The translations under genes and the position numbers were made by a program. Positions 11,736 to 24,171 of a stretch of DNA of 64,000 nt are shown here, piece after piece (position 1 is the stretch's first letter; the number at the start of each line of letters is the position of its first letter). The DNA comes from Saturnia japonica. Lineage: Eukaryota; Arthropoda; Insecta; Lepidoptera; Saturniidae. Below the pieces are notes generated by a model, which saw only the letters and a program-made list of their open reading frames with translations, was not told the origin of the DNA and ran no database searches. The stretch lies in the NCBI GenBank assembly GCA_033032175.1, contig CM065321.1, positions 11,120,501 through 11,184,500 on the forward strand. Reading direction: 5' to 3'.

Positions 11736-11917
11736 TCATCTTTATGTTATAAAATTAAGATATCGGATTTTTTCTACCGAATCGATTAACAAAAAAGAAA
11801 TTACAAAAGATGGAAATAATATACAATTATTTTTTAATAATATAACTTAGTAAACCATTGAACACCGGTTTCAAAACCAACGGAAGAAATTACATATCAT
11901 GAGAATGAGTGGATTTT

Positions 11918-11930
11918 GAAGTAAAACTTC
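11918..11930 (+). repeat. Solo GAAGT-N3-ACTTC terminus
   Basis: GAAGTAAAACTTC, the end motif of the palindrome-ended repeat family, followed by TTATGGGAGCGACTTGAGAG. No partner end found nearby. Confidence 0.4.
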
Positions 11931-13077
11931 TTATGGGAGCGACTTGAGAGTAACTAGGATCGTTTTCGAATGAAAATAACGCTCAGTAAAAAATAGACAT
12001 TTTTCCTCTATTTAGTACCTACTAACAATAATCATCATTTAACCGTTTCACTCACGTGTTAAATTTATTCGACCAACTCTACAACGCGCCGCCAACACAC
12101 CCATGTGGTCTATCGATGTTCTCACTTATCGTACTTGTCAGTTTTTTAGATTGCTTGATGTTCATAGTTACTTCTCCACTGTTTAAAGCCGTAGCATAAA
12201 GTTACATATTCTTTAAAATTCCTCAAACAATTGGTTGAGTTTAATAATTTTCAACAAATTATTTTTTTTAACAAATTTTCGTTGGCAATTATCTATAACA
12301 GATGTTAATCATTGAGAAATTAATTCTGACACGTGCACTGTAAGTACTCACTACTAGGTAAAGTGTAGTAATAGATATCTTTGAATAATAAAATATACAA
12401 CACCTTTATAACCCGACCATTTAAAGTAATTACAGGGGATATTGAAGATATTTTTCCTGTAGCAGCTTTACTACCTTTTAGCCATTTTATTACCTCTAAA
12501 GTCATCAATTTAGATACGTTCACGGCGATCTCACATTCGCTATTTACTGGTTTAATCTGATCTTAGTGTATCTCTTTCGGCTTTTCTTAGTATTTTACTT
12601 TACATTGCAGTATCTTTGGTGAATACTATTAGTTTACTTAGTACAGAATCTTAATGTTAGGTGTTATTTTATTTGATTACGTGCATACCTTTGCCGTAAT
12701 AGTGCTAAACATTTTCTACTATTCGCATAGTTAACTACCAAAATCAAGGTGAAAATATGTCACCAAGCATCCATTGTTGTTGTTTTTTGGTAACTATTCC
12801 CTGGTCTATGGTCAGAGACCTCGTAATTGTCTGGAATGGAGTACCAACTATTATTGGTTTTGTTACTTGATCTAAAATTTGCATTTAGGTTTGTCTTTGT
12901 AGTAAATAAATATTGAATGAAACCATCATTGGATAACGGCTGTATATTGGCTTAAGTATTAAGAATAGTTTACGAGGAAAGCTATTTGTTGAGAAACATA
13001 TATAATTGTTAAAAGAAGAAAGATGATTAGACTCTTGAGACGGTATAACAAGTTCTTTAAAATAATTTTAATCGGAG

Positions 13078-13225
13078 AAATTGAAGGAAAGCGCGGTAGA
13101 GGAAGACCTAGACGAAGCTTTTTCCAACAAGTAAAGGATAAAGTGGGAGTCGTGTAATATCAAGAACTTAAAAAAAGGCAGAGGATCGAGACCAATGGTA
13201 ACTGCTTCATCAACAAGAGCTGAGT
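13078..13225 (+). pseudogene. LINE C-terminal relic (KRGRGRPRR type)
   Basis: Reads EGKRGRGRPRRSFFQQVKDK followed by a stop, YQELKKRQR, then a frameshift and INKS. This matches the basic GRGRP tail ending with a 'LHRQD'-like segment of RTE/Jockey-type LINEs in moths. Only the last ~45 codons remain. Confidence 0.65.
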
Positions 13226-13385
13226 TCTTATATTAAAGAAGAAGAAGATGTATTGTCTTAATAAAATCGTATTTTATTTGCTAAATTACTTATTAAAGTA
13301 CTATAACAATTGTAAATTGGATAATTTCTAGAAAATGTATAAATATATTTTTAGTGTCTAAAGACACGCACACATAGAGACATTA

Positions 13386-13570
13386 CTACCACTGTGCCCT
13401 GGTGGGCTTGCCGCAAACAACGAGCAGCCGCGTCGCACCGCGCCAGCAACTGCTATAACCGAAATCATGCTCGCTGCTTACATTCAATTTTTGCGGTACA
13501 GGCCGGTGGCTAACCCACGCGGCAAAATCACAGTGTGTAGAAGCAGAAGCCTTAACACATACAGAACACA
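13386..13570. other. GC-enriched block, no recognised gene
   Basis: CCACTGTGCCCTGGTGGGCT at the left and ATCACAGTGTG at the right are short inverted pieces around a C+G-rich core (GCCGCGTCGCACCGCGCC). Possibly a decayed inverted-repeat element. The 67-codon minus frame is unconvincing. Confidence 0.35.
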
Positions 13571-13884
13571 GTAAGCAATAAGATAGCAAGTAATATATGT
13601 ATATACAAAATAATATTTAAGAACGTTTGGTAAGAAATACCGTAGGTGACAGGGAAATCCCTTAGAAAATTCATCTAGTGGAAGTTGAGTAATGAGTGCT
13701 CAAGAGACATGGAAGCGCTCAGATAAAAATAAAGGTACACGTTAGATTTTATAAATGTGAAGATCATACGAAACTTCACATAATAATATAATGTGAGCAA
13801 AAAAAAATTTATGAATAAGAAAAAAATACATGAATATCACAATATTTAAACCTTATGGAATACTTTTATATTATTATCACTCTA

Positions 13885-13960
13885 CTAGTTGTACCCGCGG
13901 CTCCGCACGGTCTATTAATATCAATATCGGAATGATAAATACTCACTACCTGTATAAAAT
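13885..13960 (-). mobile_element. Helitron 3' end fragment
   Basis: CTAGTTGTACCCGCGGCTCC preceded by A is a typical reverse-strand Helitron 3' terminus. No matching 5' end could be placed, so only the terminus is annotated. Confidence 0.5.
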
Positions 13961-14668
13961 TGTTACATAATTAAAACCAGTCTAAACAAATAAAAATATT
14001 TATTATTTTATTTAAAATTATTTTTTTATGTTTTTCAAAGTATTATTAGTCCTTTTTTAGACTATCAATTTTAAACTTATATACACTTCCAGTATATAAA
14101 ATTACATTAAAATCGGGATGATGTTTTTGCTTTAAATCCAGACACAGATAAAAACTTTGTAAATTTCAAATTTGAGATCACTTGCCTATAACTTTCTAGT
14201 ACATTTGGGAAAAAAATCATGTACTAATGAACTTATAAATTTATCTATTTAGAAAATAAAATATTATGATACATTATTTAACTTTTTATATAACTTTTCA
14301 AAGAATTTTCTCATAGCCCGAGAATTAAAAAAAAAAGAAAAAAAATGTTGTTTTGAATTATCAATTCCGTTACATTTTGGTCCATTAGAAACAGGAAAAC
14401 AAAGTGATGGAATCACTGCAGGCACAGTTTTTGCAATACTTTGAACGCGAACCTTTTACAGATGACAGTACACCATTTCCTCCTTTTCCGGATTAGTCGG
14501 ATTATTGTACTGACAGATTAATATTCTTGTCATATTTCAAAAATAGCTAGACACAAAAAGTAATAAATGGATTTGTTCATTTATATCTTTACGCTATATT
14601 ATTTCATTGATGGGTTTTTACTACGGCATTATACCAGTTTATTTTTATCATAGCACGACAAAATGATA
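13961..14668. other. No feature seen
   Basis: A+T-rich with A-runs near 14329-14346; no recognised repeat. Confidence 0.45.
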
Positions 14669-14960
14669 GCACTGTGCCTAATGGTAAGCGCATTGCAATC
14701 CAGAACCAACGGTGACCATGGAGAAATCGGTAATCAATCCCCTGTCGTCATTGTCTTGCCAGCTTACAAGCTTCTCGGTAAATGGATATACAGTAGTTGA
14801 TACAAAAACGCAACTAACCCAAATAGTATCACTGTGATGAGCTTATCACCATGAGCAGGGTGGTTGCAATCCAGTCTGACTGATATCTACACATTTAAAC
14901 ATGACACTGTGTGTATGGTGGTCACAACCCAGTAGGCCACAGTGGTTCGTGATCCACTAT
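14669..14960 (+). repeat. Dispersed repeat, family R2
   Basis: AGCACTGTGCCTAATGGTAA, TGCCAGCTTACAAGCTTCTC, GGATATACAGTAGTTGATAC, and CACTGTGATGAGCTTATCAC. Related copies lie at 23.19, 38.82, 40.18 (reverse) and 60.93 kb (reverse). Class unknown. Confidence 0.6.
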
Positions 14961-14984
14961 CCAGCAACGGGAAAGTGTTAGTAG

Positions 14985-15345
14985 TGTAAACCATCGACAT
15001 AGGGTAGCTTGCCTCTCGATGTTTTACAGATTACACTTTGGAGGGTGTGTACAGGAATTGCACGATTTAATTCCGCGCAACACATTCCATTATAGGACAA
15101 CCAGACGCCGTGAGGTTTTCCACCATTATGTTGTGGAAATTCCCACGATTCGCACAAAGCGGTTTGCTTCATCGTTCATTATGCGAACGGCAAAGAAGTG
15201 GAACTCACACTCGGCGTCTGTTTTCCCATCCACATATAACTTCGGAGTCTTCAAGCGAAGAGTGAATAGACATTTAATAGGTAAGCGATACATCGTCGCC
15301 TTTGTCTTTAGTTACCATCAGGTAAAATCGAGAGCAAGCGCATAA
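14985..15345 (+). pseudogene. LINE ORF2 C-terminal relic
   Basis: A 120-codon stretch open to TAA at about 15345. It reads RVACLSMFYRLHFGGCVQEL, then IPTIRTKRFASSFIMRTAKK, WNSHSASVFPSTYNFGVFKR and RVNRHLIGKR. This is the conserved extreme C-terminus of a family of insect non-LTR retrotransposon polyproteins. The polymerase and endonuclease parts are missing. It follows a dispersed repeat at 14.67-14.96 kb. Confidence 0.75.
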
Positions 15346-15598
15346 TTGTACTACATAAAAAAACCATGCATTAGCGATGCGCGTTAATGAGTTAATACAA
15401 TTGATTATTTAAACTAAAGAATCAAGGCTTACGATTGTTCAAACCACTCAACGGTTCCGATTTATTTTGTACATCTTCTCGCATTCGTTCAATCCACCGA
15501 CCGAAAAAATTAGTAATCGAAAAATATTTCCAAGCTTCTATAAGTGCTAGCCCGCACGGGTAACTGTTTCGTCACTCTTGTCTGGTCCTATGGATATG

Positions 15599-15720
15599 TT
15601 AGTATGGAGGAGCAAGCACATTACGACGTGTCAAAACAGTTTTATCCACAGACTTGACGACAGCGGTGACAAAACAGTCACGGCGACAAAAGTCACTCGT
15701 GCGCGCTAGTACTAAGGGAG
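15599..15720. other. Possible decayed repeat
   Basis: Repeated GACAAAACAGTCACGGCGAC and GTCAAAACAGTTTTATCCAC segments suggest an imperfect inverted or direct repeat. No termini or family recognised. Confidence 0.25.
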
Positions 15721-16088
15721 CGAGTATACAGTTATTAGACAAAAAATATTGACTACACTTATTTTTTTCGATTTTTATAACTTCTTTGAATATTCCGTCG
15801 CTAATACAATACAATAACAAGCACGTGCCAACCCGTATACCTATTTGTTTAATATTTAGCGGATTAAATTCACGTAGACACAAGTTTGTTGTTTATAAAC
15901 TCTACAGATACTCAGTTTTCCTATAAATCCCAATACTGATAATTTGTTACAAGGGCACGTATTGCACGTACTCAGTGGAACAGAATTTTCAAGAGAACTC
16001 CAATTAATGCCTCGCTCGAATAAGTTCCCGCTATATCGGTAAAATATTGGTATAATGATATCATTAATGAAACTTTATATGATTAATA
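15721..16088. other. No feature seen
   Basis: No recognised frame or repeat. Confidence 0.45.
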
Positions 16089-16180
16089 CTAGCTTTGCCC
16101 GACGGTTTCACCCGTGTTGCCTATCGTTCTCAGCTCCCGTACTTGCCTTCAGTGACGTTCATGATTATCGCTTCGTTATT
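16089..16180 (-). mobile_element. Helitron 3' end fragment
   Basis: CTAGCTTTGCCCGACGGTTT with a following CCTATCGTTCTCAGCTCCCG segment. Related, more decayed sequence (GTGGTCTATCGATGTTCTCA) lies at about 12105-12180. The 5' end is not identified. Confidence 0.5.
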
Positions 16181-16199
16181 TTATATTAATTAAATACAG

Positions 16200-16402
16200 T
16201 CTTATATATAAAAGTCTCGTGTTTTAGCGTTTGTGGTCGCACTCCTCCGAAACCGCGTGACCGATTTTTGTGAAATTTGTTATTTATATTTCGTAGGTAT
16301 GAAAATAGGTCGTAAAGTATATTTCATACAGCTGGGTGATTAGGGTCTCCCTATCTAGATTTTTTTTCTATATTACGGGTGAATCCGTTGGTGCACACCT
16401 AG
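16200..16402 (+). mobile_element. Non-autonomous Helitron, family E
   Basis: A 203-bp element starting TCTTATATATAAAAGTCTCG and ending GGTGCACACCTAG before T. It contains CGCACTCCTCCGAAACCGCG and GTGACCGATTTTTGTGAAAT. The base before TC is G. Confidence 0.72.
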
Positions 16403-16845
16403 TTATATTATATTAATAAATAATAGGTACTTTATCGTATACTTATATTTAAAAATATACTTTTATTTTGCATTGGTTCTATTTTTATTGTAATTTATTT
16501 TTATTTAGAGCAATATATATTGTGATTTAACATAAAATAAAATGGCAGAGTATTAATGTTACGGTAATTTGTAATCTTTATAGTCTGTGTTTACAGTTAT
16601 GTAGTATTAATAAGTTAGTGTTAAGAACAACAATAATAAGTCGGGTAGTATTTATTTTAAATAAAATTATTTTAAATTAACCTTTTTAAAAGTGTCTCTT
16701 CTCGAATAAACAAAATAAAAATTAAAGTAAACAAAACCTAAAAATTGGTAGTACATATACATTACTATAATAAACTATATTCATATTCCTTTTCAATAGT
16801 TCGATTAAATTTGAAATTATTGGTTATTGCATAATTACAATTATG
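16403..16845. other. No feature seen
   Basis: A+T-rich low-complexity sequence. Confidence 0.45.
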
Positions 16846-17085
16846 TCTATACCAATATTATAAAAAGGAAAGATTAGATTTTTTTGTTTGTAATGGATAA
16901 ACTTAAAAACTATTGGATAGATTTTAAAAATTCTTTCACCAATATTAAGCTACAGTATCAGCGAGTTACATAGGCTATATTATAATATGAAAAATTATAC
17001 ACAAAGTATAAAAAATTGCCTACACGGGTGCGTTGACGAGGTTTGTCGTATAAAATTAACACGGGTGTAAAACCGTGGGGCATAG
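16846..17085 (+). mobile_element. Non-autonomous Helitron, family B, degraded 3' end
   Basis: Starts TCTATACCAATATTATAAAA and shares the family B body. It ends GGGGCATAGTTT, where the other copies have GGGCACAGCTAGT, so the CTAG terminus is mutated. The upstream base is G rather than A. Confidence 0.78.
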
Positions 17086-17647
17086 TTTAAAACAAATATA
17101 CTATATTATTAAGTCAGTTAAGTGCTTCTCCGCTAAGTATACTATAAATTATCCCGATAATTACTAGATCTCTCATTATCGATAAAACACTTATAGGAAA
17201 CATGTAATCAGTAGTCAACATTGGGCTTATACCAAAACATCAAGCCAAAAGTTCGACCTTTTCCGTACCAATTTAATAACATCTGACTTTTATTCCCTGG
17301 GATTCTAATTAGGAAACCTTCCAAAATGGACTTCTTTAATCATAAAAATCATGAGACAAAAATCTCAGATTCAATGAGCAAAAAATGGTAAAAAGATTCG
17401 TTTAACTTGGAAATGGGTTTTCGCGGTAAGCAACGGAAGATTTTATCTTCACCGCGATGATACATTTTTACATGAAAATGTTTAAACAAGCTTTCTTACA
17501 TTACTATCATTTTTAATAGTACTTACACAAAATTTTCTCCTTCAAAACTGAAATTGATTTTGCGGTAATGCTTTTCCCGGATTCGATATGATATTAAAAT
17601 TAATATAAACAAGCTTCTGAGATATATTCATGTAAAGGAATCACGAG
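17086..17647. other. No feature seen
   Basis: No recognised frame or repeat. Confidence 0.45.
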
Positions 17648-18136
17648 TTTGGACTACCGAATGCTCGCGCGAATTTTACTCCCCCACTCCCGGTTATTTT
17701 AAAGACAAAAGTGCTTATTGTAGGTGTTCCTTAAAAGATAGATGCATACTTTTTTGTAGGTCTTTTTAATGGCTACAATTGTGTAATACATTAATTTGAT
17801 ATATCTCTTATGGTTTACTCAGATAAGCCAAATAAATTGAGCCCGAATTGATTCACCATGACCACTTTTTTTTTATTTGTGCGGAACTCTAATTCTTTTT
17901 CTAAAATAAAAGTATCCTAAGTTACTCCCTATATCATCAGCTATCTATCAATGAAAGTCCTGTCAAAATTGGTCCAACCGTTTCGGAGATTTCCCGGAAC
18001 AAACAGACAGACGACAAAAATTAAAAAAATGAGCTTTTTGTTATAGGTATCGTATATACTTTCATATGCATTTAGTAAAAAACTGTTATTTAGGCATTAC
18101 AAACAGACAGTTCAATTTTATTCATTGTTTATATGT
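17648..18136 (-). mobile_element. Non-autonomous Helitron, family A, 3' end truncated
   Basis: Reverse-strand copy. Diagnostic segments are GGTCCAACCGTTTCGGAGAT at about 17971, TTCATATGCATTTAGTAAAA at about 18061, and ACAAACAGACAGTTCAATTT at about 18101. The CTAG terminus is lost on the left, where the copy begins in TTTGGACTACCGAATGCTCG. Confidence 0.72.
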
Positions 18137-20828
18137 ATCGACAATTGTTACCTACGAATGTAACAAAGCTCGATTTCAAATCTGAGGCAGTAACAATAAA
18201 AACGGTCAACAATGAGGTAAAACCATCGAGTATTTTTGAGCATCATTTTCATTAAACTCTCTGCCCAAATGAAACATAATAAGAGAAATAAGTTTTGTTG
18301 AATGTTGTTCGAGTTTCTGTCCAAGTTTCAGTGAAAGCGGGCCTCGGGGAGCATTTGTCATCTCGGTCATTCTCCGCTGGCACGGACCACCCTACTTCTG
18401 ATTTCTGTTATTACTACACTGGAATATTATTGTTTCAAAATTGCAAGATTTTATATTTTTAAACTCTAATTTTTAATGAAAAAAAAATAATTTTTTTCTT
18501 TAGTTAAGCTTAATGCCAAATTAATGAATATTAAGTATTTCTAGGATTTTACTGATTATTAAGTTAGTGATTATTTTGAATATGCATCACCTAATAAACA
18601 AAGTGTTTACGGAACTCGTAATTATAACCGAAACTATAGCTTATCCGTAATAAAAAAGTATCCAAAAAACTGTTACGGTTTCCCATGTAAATATTTTGAA
18701 TAATCTTGGATAGAGACGATATCGAATGAGACACTGTAGAATATGAAAAATGACTTAACAATTAAGTAATAATTATCTAAATTAAACTTAATATTTTTGC
18801 TTACAATTGTTCAATTTCTTCTAAATAAAATTATTTGAAAAAACTAATATCCATAACTGAAATTAAATATCGAATATTATAAAAATCATATTTGTGTTAT
18901 AACCAAAACCTAAAATTAAGATATCCATAAACAAATCTCAGATCTGAAAGCTCATATCCATAACATTCGAAAAAAATTTCAATTATAGGACCGTCTAAAT
19001 CACCTTACATCATCACATATTCACGAAATGTATTACATATACTTTATAAATAATATACACTGTTATATTCATCTTATCACAACGTTGAGGAATGATCTAT
19101 AAATAGCTTTAATCTCCGCTACTACCTTGTAGAACAAGAACAGGGAGCACGGGTCTACGCTCCGATGAGTCCAAGGGTCCAAGCCCACGTTGCGTCCGAA
19201 TTATCTAAAAAAATATTTCAATACATTAAATAAAAACGTGTACCTAATAGCTTGAAGTCTAGTGCTGAGGATAAAAGAGATTTATTTATTTATTTTATTT
19301 TATTCAGAAAACATACAGTGCTTAAATTCTTAATGTATACGAAATATTCATAAATTCTACACCATTTAGCTGTTTTTGCATATTGAGACTAAATACATAC
19401 ATATGCATGTATTATACATTTCAGACAAGTTTTTCACGAACAACTTACAGTTGCAATAATTGTAATTTCAAGTTTTAAAGTTTATTATTATACAACTGAC
19501 AATGTTAAATTGTTAGTAATTGTAAATGTATGTTAATAATATTTTTATAGTAATAATAAAATTCTCTGTTAAATTTTCAGTCCTGGAATTTTAAAAGTAT
19601 TTCAGAGGATTGGACAAATTGCTTTCAATGGACGCCACCGGACTCTGAAATCCACTAAAATAACACGGGAATGTTTGGGTTGTTTTTACAGTTAACTTTG
19701 TCTGTTAGATAAATATTTGATCAAAGACCGTTCGGCTTATTGGCCATGATATGGATGAATTCACAATGTATGTCTTAAGATTTTCAAAAAGAAGAAAAAA
19801 CGGTCTTTGATTCAATAAGGAATATGGCAAGTTTTGAGATTTATATATTTAATCAAAATTAAAAATACTTTATTCTATTTAGGCCTTTAGAAGACGATAG
19901 CTTGTACACGTCAAATAGTAATATTTTATTAATATTCTAGTTAATAAACTCGAACATAAATGAAGAGTACATTAAAATACGTCTAGCAAAATGTTAATCA
20001 TAAGAAACATAATTTTGAAAATTAATTTGTGAAATGAAATAAATCTAATAAGGATTCTTAATTAATATAGTAAATTAATTTTTAGTTACTTCTTAAAATA
20101 ACTTGAAATTATTAATCACGAAATGATTCTTTATTTCTTTCATTCAATACAAAATCAAAAAAGGCAAAAAATCTATTCGATTTATAATTCGCTCTGACAA
20201 TCTAATGCTTATGTAAATATTTGTTAATACATGAGTACTATGAGAAGGAGAGTAAGTATGTATGAAAAAAAAAATCCGAGGTACGTAATATGAAAAAGAA
20301 AAACACAAAACTAAATATTTATAAAATAAAACGTAATGAGATATTTTTATTACACCCACAAATTGTTGAAACATGGTTGTATCTCACGATTAAACATAGC
20401 CAAATGTACAATCGAAAATACGTGAGATAAACATTTTTGGGATGAAATTTGCTTCAAGATTGTTAAGGTTTAATGTGGTCGAGTGTGGTAGGGAGCCGCG
20501 AGGGAAAATAAATTAGCTAGCACAGGTAAATTGAATCCTCCAGATTGCTACCGTTAGGCTTTGGGGATACTGTTATAACAGCAAATGTACGAGTACATAT
20601 AAACCTAAAAGGACTAAAGGCTAAAAAAGATAAATCAATGATTCTAAAACTTCTTAAATTTCCACTTATATTAATATTGTTATTTATTAAATTAAATTAT
20701 ACATCTTTTATGTTATGACCATATTAATTATATCGACATGTAGATACTCTGCCATTTATAAACGTTCATTCTTTAATTCATATTAAATGAAGTTATTTAT
20801 TACTAATTTAATTACAATGAATTATTAT
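18137..20828. other. No gene in 2.7 kb
   Basis: A+T-rich. A TTTATTTATTTATTTTATTT tract near 19281 could be an old LINE 3' tail in reverse. A 76-codon minus frame at 20144-20374 is Tyr/Ser/Phe-rich and looks fortuitous. Confidence 0.45.
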
Positions 20829-21020
20829 TGAAGTGAAACTTCTTTTGCAACGGTGTGAAATGGATTTTATGAAACGAAAAATATAGCTATAAATGTATAT
20901 ATAGCTTTTAGGCTGTGAGAGAATGAGATAGAATGCGTTTCTATATAGTTTTCTCTATTCTTAATATACTCGAAATATATACAAAGAGAGGGAAAGTGAT
21001 AGAGAGAGAAGTTTAACTTC
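20829..21020 (+). mobile_element. Palindrome-ended MITE-like repeat
   Basis: About 192 bp. Each end is a 13-bp near-palindrome: GAAGTGAAACTTC at 20830-20842 and GAAGTTTAACTTC at 21008-21020. The interior has GCTGTGAGAGAATGAGATAG and a purine-rich GAGAGAGAG tract. Related pieces occur near 1.9, 11.9, 40.9, 41.6 and 48.8 kb. No coding capacity. Confidence 0.65.
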
Positions 21021-21744
21021 TACCGCTTGTGAACTCGCACTCAATGTTTATAAAGCTTTAAATTAGCTTTGTATTATTTCTTCTTTTTTATTTTAATATT
21101 AGTCTGTAAGCTTTCCTAAAATTATGAAATAAAATAATCAACTTCCTATTATATTGAGTCCTTCAGACGATCCATGAAGAGTCATTTTAGCAAGTCAGCA
21201 TGACAGTGAGGAACGTCGATGGAATTATTCATCGACGATTGCCGTTGTTTTTGGACTGTACTGTACTTTTACCCATTATATGCTGTAAAGTCATACTGTC
21301 AAGCTTAAAATTTATTTTCCCTTGCCTGCCCAGCTCTGGTCAAAATCCTGCGCCCGTGTTCCTCTACATTATGAGAGTTCCAATATTCATCATATATGGT
21401 TCAGCTGCTTTTCAATATAGTGTTTTATTCAAAGTAACACTTTAACATTGGTCTAAGGGGCCTGTACGGTTCGGTAAGGGTAAGAGTACCTATGGTAAGG
21501 GGTCTGTAAGTGGTACTCGTAATGTACTGTATCAGTGTATTCAGTTATTAAAATGTAACCATCTAGTAAATACGTCTCATTATTGGACACACCGAACCTG
21601 CCATATCTCATAATAAATATAAGTGTTTTAATATTTTGAAATCTTTATTCAACAAGATATATTAATGGAATTTGGTACAAGTCAATCTAAAATGAGCCTT
21701 GTCGTAATCAGTGGTTACCAATAGTACTTATAATAGACAGCTTA
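21021..21744. other. No gene recognised
   Basis: A 81-codon frame at 21200-21445 has no recognised domain. AAGGGTAAGAGTACC and TAAGGGGTCTGTAAG near 21475-21510 form an imperfect local repeat. Confidence 0.4.
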
Positions 21745-21900
21745 TTGTTACTGCATTTAGGAAAAGATCCAGACACATGGAACTTAATAAATTTAAATAC
21801 TGAATTAAAAAATGTCCTGCAACAAACTGAAGTTTTTGATGTAGTAGAAGACGTACACCATATAATAACAGAATGTGCTCAAGGCTCTTTTTACATTGAT
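21745..21900 (+). pseudogene. Possible LINE C-terminal relic
   Basis: Reads LHLGKDPDTWNLINLNTE and, further on, DVVEDVHHIITECAQG. The VEDVHHIxTEC segment recalls the Cys/His motif at the C-terminus of Jockey-type LINEs, but the preceding CxxC cysteines are replaced. After this the frame becomes low-complexity and T-rich. Weak. Confidence 0.4.
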
Positions 21901-22675
21901 AAGTCATCGTCATTGAACTATTTTATAATTGGCTTTATGTCTTGTTGTTATCTTATTGTATTTTTTTCCTTTCGTGTTTTTTTTTTTACTTTTATTTTTT
22001 GTCTTTTATTTTTTTAGTAAAAAATAAGTACATGTAATTTTTTGGAGCTGATATATATAAAGTATAAAAGACTAAATTTTTTTTTTAAATATTATCGACC
22101 CTTTTTTATTGGCAAACCCATAATGTTATATTGCAGATTGTAACCTATCTAACTTTCTACACATCATAAATTATTTTGCACTATATCTTGTATACTAACG
22201 CATGGTAAATGAGCTAATGTCATACAACTGTAAAAATTACAATGAAAAAATATATGAAGTACCTACCCAATATAAAAAAAAACGCTGGGACACGTAATTC
22301 GTTAAATAGAATTAAAGTGTTTAGTATCATTTTTCACATTTCTACTTACATAAACAACGGAACTCGGATAAAATCTACTAAAATTAAAAAAGAACATTCT
22401 TTTCAAATTGAGTTCTCTGAATAGGTAATTTCGACGTTTATAACTTTAGAGCTTTCGATTTATCATTCAACAGTTTTACATCCTTTTCATCCCTCAGAAG
22501 CAGAATTTTCAAAAATCCTATCTTATTGATTCAGTCTTCAGAAACGGAATCTATTCTCCAAATATAATTTCTCTGGCTTTACGTTGCGGTTGTGTTAGTA
22601 AATATAAATATATTACATGTGTGTTTATATAAAGTTCATTACTATATTATAATATAATAAAGCAACTAGCAAACC
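21901..22675. other. No feature seen
   Basis: T-rich low-complexity sequence near 21960-22015 and several A/T runs. Confidence 0.45.
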
Positions 22676-22855
22676 CAGCCACGCGTTGCTGTGCCATTTT
22701 GGAGTCCATAGGGAACATTGATCCGATCGCTACCGAACTTTACAGGATACCGCTTGGCTAATATGAAGTTTGTCTGAAAATTTCATCAAAACCATATCAG
22801 CCGTTTTAGAGTCCATAGAGAACATACATACAAACATCGATCTTTATATATAAGA
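22676..22855 (-). mobile_element. Non-autonomous Helitron, family E-like
   Basis: A 180-bp reverse-strand element. The left edge is CTAGCAAACCCAGCCACGCG; the right edge is CTTTATATATAAGA, the reverse complement of a TCTTATATATAAAG start. It contains AAATTTCATCAAAACCATAT and GCCGTTTTAGAGTCCATAGA. The base after the right edge is A rather than T. Confidence 0.68.
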
Positions 22856-23184
22856 AAGAATATGAAGAAAGAAGATAATTGTGGTTTCCTACTTCAATTA
22901 AATTCATTATTGCAGATTTTTCTGAATGACACGGAGTTATTAAATACTACAGTTTTTAAGCATAGTTGGGTGGTATAAAACCAGAAGCGGCAAATTAGGT
23001 CTGATCGATAATTTAGAAATAAAAAACAACTATGTATATATTGTTGATACAACTCAAATTATTCTTACGTGGTTATATAAGTCCTATAAATTTAAGTCTA
23101 TGATTTCATTAAAAACGTAAAAATTTTTTTGGTAATTCTGCTTACTCACGTGTTGATTTACATTCAATCATAATTTTTTTTTTT

Positions 23185-23545
23185 AGTAGCATGGCAAAGC
23201 GCTCTGAGCGTCCTTGATGATAAGAACATTACAATCTAAACACAACGGCAACCACCAAGAGATCAGAAATCCATCGCCGGTCGTCGCTGTCATGCACGCC
23301 TACAAGTCTCTCAACGGATTGATATACACTAGCTGATCCCGGAACGCGATAAACTAAAATAGAGTCACTGTGACGGATTTATCACCATGTTCACGATCCC
23401 GATGGAAAGAGATACCTACCCTACTACCCCGCTTATTTACTAAATATACACTGGATAATCCCGGAACGCGACAAACTAAAATAGAGTCACTATGACGGAT
23501 TTATCACCTTGTTCACGACCCCGATGGAAACAAATACACCTAAGC
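23185..23545 (+). repeat. Dispersed repeat, family R2, with internal tandem pair
   Basis: Shares CACGCCTACAAGTCTCTCAA and ATTGATATACACTAGCTGAT with the 14.7-kb copy. Its last part is duplicated: CGGAACGCGATAAACTAAAA at about 23340 and CGGAACGCGACAAACTAAAA at about 23462, an offset of 122 bp, each continuing through GACGGATTTATCACC. Confidence 0.65.
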
Positions 23546-24014
23546 GTTACCTTGTTACAATTACTATTATCTAAAAAGTAATAAAATAAGATATTTCATT
23601 ATAAATTTAATTAAAGATATTTTAATAACAATCGATTACATCTCTTAATAGTCAATAAATAAGAACTTATATCGTTTAACGCTTATTTAAATTTTGTGAC
23701 TTCCTTTGTTTACACGTATAAAAGTTAACACAACTTTTGAATTGAGGTCTTAATTACAAGAAGTAATTTATAAACTGAGAATTAAGTAATAAATTTCCGT
23801 AAATCTAATTCCGAGTTGGCCTGTACAAGTTCCGTAATTAAAGTACAGGCTGTGGGTAATTGGTTTGGGAGCACGCGCCCACGGGCCGCCACAGAGCGCA
23901 CACAAAAAAAGCATTCGATTGACTGTTGAGGTTAATTCTCTCGTACGGTTTGAATTTCATCTTGTTTATTTACATGAGCGTTTATTTTTTTTTTAATATA
24001 ACTAGTGTGACATA
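23546..24014. other. No feature seen
   Basis: A short GC patch (GCACGCGCCCACGGGCCGCC near 23872) with no recognised identity. Confidence 0.4.
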
Positions 24015-24171
24015 TAAGCTCGTCTTATAGTAAGCGGTTACTGCAATCAGAAGTATCACCAACACCTTGCCGACCTTGAATCATCTTTCTCAAGGAGGTC
24101 TGGAAAACATATTCGCCGCAGGAACACAATACAAGGTTACTTGACTGCGATCTTCTCTAGGATAGACCAGT
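24015..24171 (+). repeat. Dispersed repeat, family R3
   Basis: AGTAAGCGGTTACTGCAATC, CCTTGCCGACCTTGAATCAT, AATACAAGGTTACTTGACTG and CGATCTTCTCTAGG match the middle and end of the 7.72-kb copy. A family S SINE begins exactly where the match stops. Confidence 0.55.

Larger units (their letters stand above)
11216..13077. other. No gene; fragments only
   Basis: Apart from the Helitron piece at 11.64 kb, the solo palindrome at 11.92 kb and a decayed Helitron-like stretch near 12.1 kb, nothing is recognised. Confidence 0.45.

Noticed and set aside
23330..23530. CRISPR-like spaced repeat
   Set aside because: Only two long units, in eukaryotic repeat DNA, without spacer structure.
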